In this document: in pieces, positions 61,206-64,000 of the stretch
How positions within the stretch are numbered: position 1 is the stretch's first letter
How the letters are laid out: each line of letters opens with the position of its first letter
DNA from: Carnobacterium_A antarcticum
Lineage (GTDB): Bacteria > Bacillota > Bacilli > Lactobacillales > Carnobacteriaceae
NCBI RefSeq assembly: GCF_042658365.1
Contig: NZ_JBHSQC010000004.1
Strand: one strand, 5' to 3'
DNA: 64,000 bases
Program-made: the position numbers and the translations under genes
The notes under the pieces: model-generated
Databases searched by the model: none
Told to the model about the DNA's origin: nothing
The model's input: only the letters and a program-made list of their open reading frames with translations

Positions 61206-61970
61206 ATGACTATCTTATTTACCATCTGTGGAAGGGCCGGATCAAAAGGCTTAGCAGCTAAAAACTTGAAGACTTTTCATGGCTTTCCTTTAATTGCTTA
61301 CACCTTAGCAGCTATGGATTTGTTCAAAGAACAATCTAGCCACCAAATAGATGTTGCTTTGAATACTGACAGCAAAGAGCTACAAAAAACAATTGAAGAT
61401 TACCCAGATGTTTTATTAATCGATCGTAAAAAAGAACACGCAACAGACACTGCTAGTAAAATGGCGGTAATTCGAGACACCTATTTACAAGCAAAGAAAA
61501 TTCGTCAAAAAGAATATGATTATGTGATTGATTTAGATTTAACGTCGCCTCTTAGAACCGTTCAAGACATCTTTAAATTGATTGAAAAGAAAAAAGAGCA
61601 CCCAGAATTAGACGTTGTTTTTTCAGTGGTAGAATCGAGACGCAATCCTTTCTTCAATATGGTGAAAGAAGAGGGGAACTCTGTTTCACTGGTCAATGCT
61701 TCAACGTTTACATCACGACAACAAGCACCGGCCATTTATGATATGAACGCTTCTATGTATCTATATGATCCAAAATTCCTGCAAGAAAATGAATATATTT
61801 TTAATGGAAATTGCGGCGTTATCCAAATGCAAGATTATATGGTCTTGGATATAGATTCGGAAGAAGATTTTAAATGGATGGAATACATTTATGTGAAACT
61901 TTTAGAAGAAGAGGGTATACAAGATATTTATAGCCACATACCTAAAATGACGATTTTTTCTGCAGAATAG
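61206..61970 (+). CDS. legF: CMP-nonulosonic acid synthetase (acylneuraminate cytidylyltransferase family)
   Basis: A 254-residue cytoplasmic enzyme that couples a nonulosonic acid to CMP using CTP. The nucleotide loop is ICGRAGSKGLAAKNLK (usual form RxGSKGxxxKN), and later blocks are IDLDLTSPLRTVQDI and SASMYLYDP-like NASMYLYDP. The pathway genes legB-legI at 35-42 kb lack this step, so this is the likely LegF. A NeuA-type role for another acid cannot be excluded. It starts immediately after the upstream stop, with AAGGAG as the site. Last gene of sub-block D. Confidence 0.88.
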   Translation: MTILFTICGRAGSKGLAAKNLKTFHGFPLIAYTLAAMDLFKEQSSHQIDVALNTDSKELQKTIEDYPDVLLIDRKKEHATDTASKMAVIRDTYLQAKKIRQKEYDYVIDLDLTSPLRTVQDIFKLIEKKKEHPELDVVFSVVESRRNPFFNMVKEEGNSVSLVNASTFTSRQQAPAIYDMNASMYLYDPKFLQENEYIFNGNCGVIQMQDYMVLDIDSEEDFKWMEYIYVKLLEEEGIQDIYSHIPKMTIFSAE

Positions 61971-62025
61971 TTTTTAAAACCGCAACTACTTGAGATAAAA
62001 AAAATAAGCCTTTTAAAAAGGGTGT

Positions 62026-62081
62026 ATCATAATGACAAATAACCCCTACTTATTATAGCAGGGGTTATTTGTCATTATGAT
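62026..62081. repeat. Perfect 21-bp inverted repeat
   Basis: The 21-base arms (62,026-62,046 and 62,061-62,081) are exact complements with a 14-base loop. No long T run follows, so it is not a standard intrinsic terminator, though it could stop or protect the sub-block D mRNA. It might also be a small mobile or relic palindrome. The rest of the gap up to 62,240 holds no ORF. Confidence 0.75.
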
Positions 62082-62254
62082 GTACTAAGTTATTTTGTTC
62101 TGGAATTTTATTTACCAAAAGGAAAAACAACTTAAAAGTTCATACTATGTTCATATAACGCAAATGTTATTCATGAAAAAAACGTAAACGGCTAGATTTG
62201 GCGAGAAATAAAAGGTATATTTATATAGCATGTTAATATTAAAGGAGGGATTTT

Positions 62255-64000
62255 TTGGAAGTGTTGAAAAAGTCAATGCATAAGGTTATTACTTTAGCAA
62301 TGATTGTTACTGTGTTGAGTCCTATAGTGTTATCTACTGGAGTATCAGCAGTAGAAAGCAATAGTGTGATAACTGAGGATGTAGAAAGTAATGAGTTAAG
62401 TGAAGTTGAGTTACAGGAAGATTCTGAACTGTCAAATAAAGAACAAGTAGAAAGTACAGAAGATCTAGATACAGAAACTGTAGTTGAAGAAGATTACATA
62501 GAAGAAAACAGCAATAATGTTGAAGAAACAAAAAATGATGATAATATAGTTGAAGAAAATGAATCTAATGATGACTCTTCTTTAGAGAGTGAAGAGGATT
62601 TAAATGATGAAGCGGATGAAGAATATTTTTCAATAGAAGAAACTAGAGAAAAAGCTATTGAAATGATGGAACAAGAAAAAAATTCAACCAGCACTTTTAG
62701 TATGAAATCTAGAGCTATTCCTAAAACGGATGCTTTTATTAATGCTATTTCTTCACAAGCAGTATCAGTAGCAAATGAATATGATCTGTATGCTTCCGTG
62801 ATGATTGCTCAAGCCGCCTTAGAAAGTGCTTGGGGAACAAGTATCCTTGCTTATGCACCGAATTATAATTTATTTGGAATAAAAGCGGGCTCAGGAGATT
62901 CTTATTTTGCAAAATATTCTAAAGAATATAGTACAGAAAAAGGTTGGACAATTGAAAAATCGAATTTTAAAACATATCCTTCTTATAAGGATACTTTTAT
63001 AGACTATGCTAAGAAATTGCGTAAAGGCCCAGATTGGAATAGTAGTAAAGGTTCTTGGGATCCCAAATACTATTCAGGTGCATGGAAAGAAAATGCTAGT
63101 TCTTTTAAAAATGCTACTAGTGCACTTACAGGTAAATATGCTACAGATCCAACTTATGGAACAAAGTTAAATAATATTATAGAAACATACAATTTAACCC
63201 AATTCGATAACAAAAGTACTGATAATAAAGATGAGTCAAACTTACCAGACGATATAAAAGATATTTCATATGATGAAATTACATCAACGACTGATGTAAA
63301 AGACTACACCGCCTATATAACTGGCGATACTGATGGGATTTATTCTAAGCCTAAAGGTACGTCAGATTCTAAGGTAAATGCAGACGCTTCAGGATACTTC
63401 AATAGAAAAGTAACCGTAACTGAAGAAGCAATGACCAAAAGTGGTACAACTTGGGTAAAAATTACTTTAGATGGTAAGGTAATGGGGTGGATAGACAAAA
63501 ATGGAATAACTACTTTTGAAATGATTTTGTCTGAAAAAGCAATTAATTATTCAGCTAAAATAAGCCGCAAAACGGACACCATTAATACAAAACCTTATGG
63601 TACAAAAGGCTATCAAACAAAAGCTCAATCTTCAAAATATTATGGCAAAGAAGTCAAAGTAACGAAAGAAGCAGTCACTACTCGATCAACGTATGTATTG
63701 ATCAGCTTAAATGGAACCGAACTAGGCTGGATCGATAAAGGTGGATTGGACATTGAAAAGGTAACTTCTACTAAAAACGTGTCGTACACTAAAACCATTA
63801 GCAGTAAAACAGATACGATCAACACAAAACCATATGGAACCGAAGGGTACGTAACGAATGCGTATTCTTCAAAATATTATGGACAAAAAGTAAAGGTCAT
63901 TAAAGAGGCTGCTTCACGACGTTCAAATTGGGCACTAATAACTACGTTAGATGGAAAAGAATTAGGTTGGATAGACACAAATGGATTGTCAGATGATGAA
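62255..64000 (+). CDS. GH73 glucosaminidase with GW-type modules (3' truncated)
   Basis: The frame runs open off the window end (582 codons seen). TTG 62255 is six bases after AAAGGAGG. A signal peptide ends near residue 33 (STGVSA). Residues ~35-150 are a Glu/Asp/Ser/Asn-rich linker. Residues ~155-315 are a GH73 endo-beta-N-acetylglucosaminidase, with the catalytic Glu190 in AALESAWGTS and YNLFGIKAG. At least three GW/SH3-like modules follow from ~349, with KPYGT and LGWID cores. It cleaves peptidoglycan glycan chains and probably binds lipoteichoic acid. The modules are a different subtype from those of the 49,920 amidase. Confidence 0.93.
   Translation, partial: MEVLKKSMHKVITLAMIVTVLSPIVLSTGVSAVESNSVITEDVESNELSEVELQEDSELSNKEQVESTEDLDTETVVEEDYIEENSNNVEETKNDDNIVEENESNDDSSLESEEDLNDEADEEYFSIEETREKAIEMMEQEKNSTSTFSMKSRAIPKTDAFINAISSQAVSVANEYDLYASVMIAQAALESAWGTSILAYAPNYNLFGIKAGSGDSYFAKYSKEYSTEKGWTIEKSNFKTYPSYKDTFIDYAKKLRKGPDWNSSKGSWDPKYYSGAWKENASSFKNATSALTGKYATDPTYGTKLNNIIETYNLTQFDNKSTDNKDESNLPDDIKDISYDEITSTTDVKDYTAYITGDTDGIYSKPKGTSDSKVNADASGYFNRKVTVTEEAMTKSGTTWVKITLDGKVMGWIDKNGITTFEMILSEKAINYSAKISRKTDTINTKPYGTKGYQTKAQSSKYYGKEVKVTKEAVTTRSTYVLISLNGTELGWIDKGGLDIEKVTSTKNVSYTKTISSKTDTINTKPYGTEGYVTNAYSSKYYGQKVKVIKEAASRRSNWALITTLDGKELGWIDTNGLSDDE

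Noticed and set aside
62026..62081. Palindrome as the end of an insertion sequence
   Set aside because: No transposase gene, target duplication or partner repeat is seen in the window.
62334..62694. Minus-strand open frames within the start of the GH73 gene
   Set aside because: They are antisense to the Glu/Asp-rich linker, whose codons produce open Ser/Leu/Phe-rich frames on the other strand.

Overview
The window looks like the chromosome of a low-G+C Gram-positive bacterium of the order Lactobacillales. The closest fit I can suggest is Carnobacteriaceae (Carnobacterium-like). This is inferred from gene content and style: AT-rich DNA, strong AGGAGG-type ribosome sites, frequent TTG/GTG starts, a LevR-type sigma-54 activator, an Mga-like regulator, PepS and GW-module autolysins. 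No marker gene here fixes the species.

Region 1 (1-28,000) is mostly housekeeping and small metabolic units. In order it holds a DUF1538 membrane protein with a tandem P-II-like regulator, a winged-helix/PfkB sugar kinase, two extracytoplasmic proteins, a glyoxalase-fold/metallo-beta-lactamase pair, a metallophosphoesterase, an aldo-keto reductase, an Mga-like regulator, a Gfo/Idh oxidoreductase and a YfmL-like DEAD-box helicase. A LevR-type activator follows, with its apparent target: a PTS EIIB-EIIA pair behind a textbook -24/-12 promoter. Then come several small proteins, tRNA-Arg(CCU), two TetR regulators, PepS, a flavodoxin, methionine aminopeptidase, an acyltransferase-3 protein and a YihY/BrkB protein. 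Intergenic gaps carry many intrinsic terminators, a degenerate ~50-bp repeat family, a decayed OsmC fragment and a structured, unassigned stretch near 9.7-10.0 kb.

Region 2 (28,000-62,000) is a large surface-glycan island. Sub-block A (28,071-35,563) has two GT2 glycosyltransferases, a Wzx flippase, UDP-GlcNAc 2-epimerase, a Wzy-like polymerase and the priming phosphoglycosyltransferase. Sub-block B (35,775-41,777) is a tightly overlapped operon that reads as most of a legionaminic-acid-type nonulosonic acid pathway: LegB, LegC, a PtmE-like CBS/nucleotidyltransferase, a LegH/PglD-like acetyltransferase, a LegI/NeuB synthase and a LegG/NeuC hydrolysing epimerase. Sub-block C (41,900-47,499) holds two convergent pairs, each a polytopic GT-C-like protein plus a polyprenyl-phosphate GT2. 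An LtaS-like enzyme (47,844) and an amidase with 11 GW modules (49,920) follow. Sub-block D (53,457-61,970) has two GT2s, a second Wzy, a sialyltransferase-like enzyme, a second Wzx, two Gfo/Idh oxidoreductases and the CMP-sugar synthetase missing from sub-block B.

Region 3 (62,255 to the end) starts a second GW-module autolysin, a GH73 glucosaminidase cut by the window edge.

Working model (inference): B makes a legionaminic-acid-like sugar, the last gene of D activates it with CMP, and the EDG/HP/ST-motif enzyme in D attaches it to a glycan that the D Wzx/Wzy pair exports and polymerises. The two Gfo/Idh proteins, one of which lacks the usual catalytic lysine motif, may modify this or another sugar. 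This split pathway with its candidate transferase is the most interesting system in the window.
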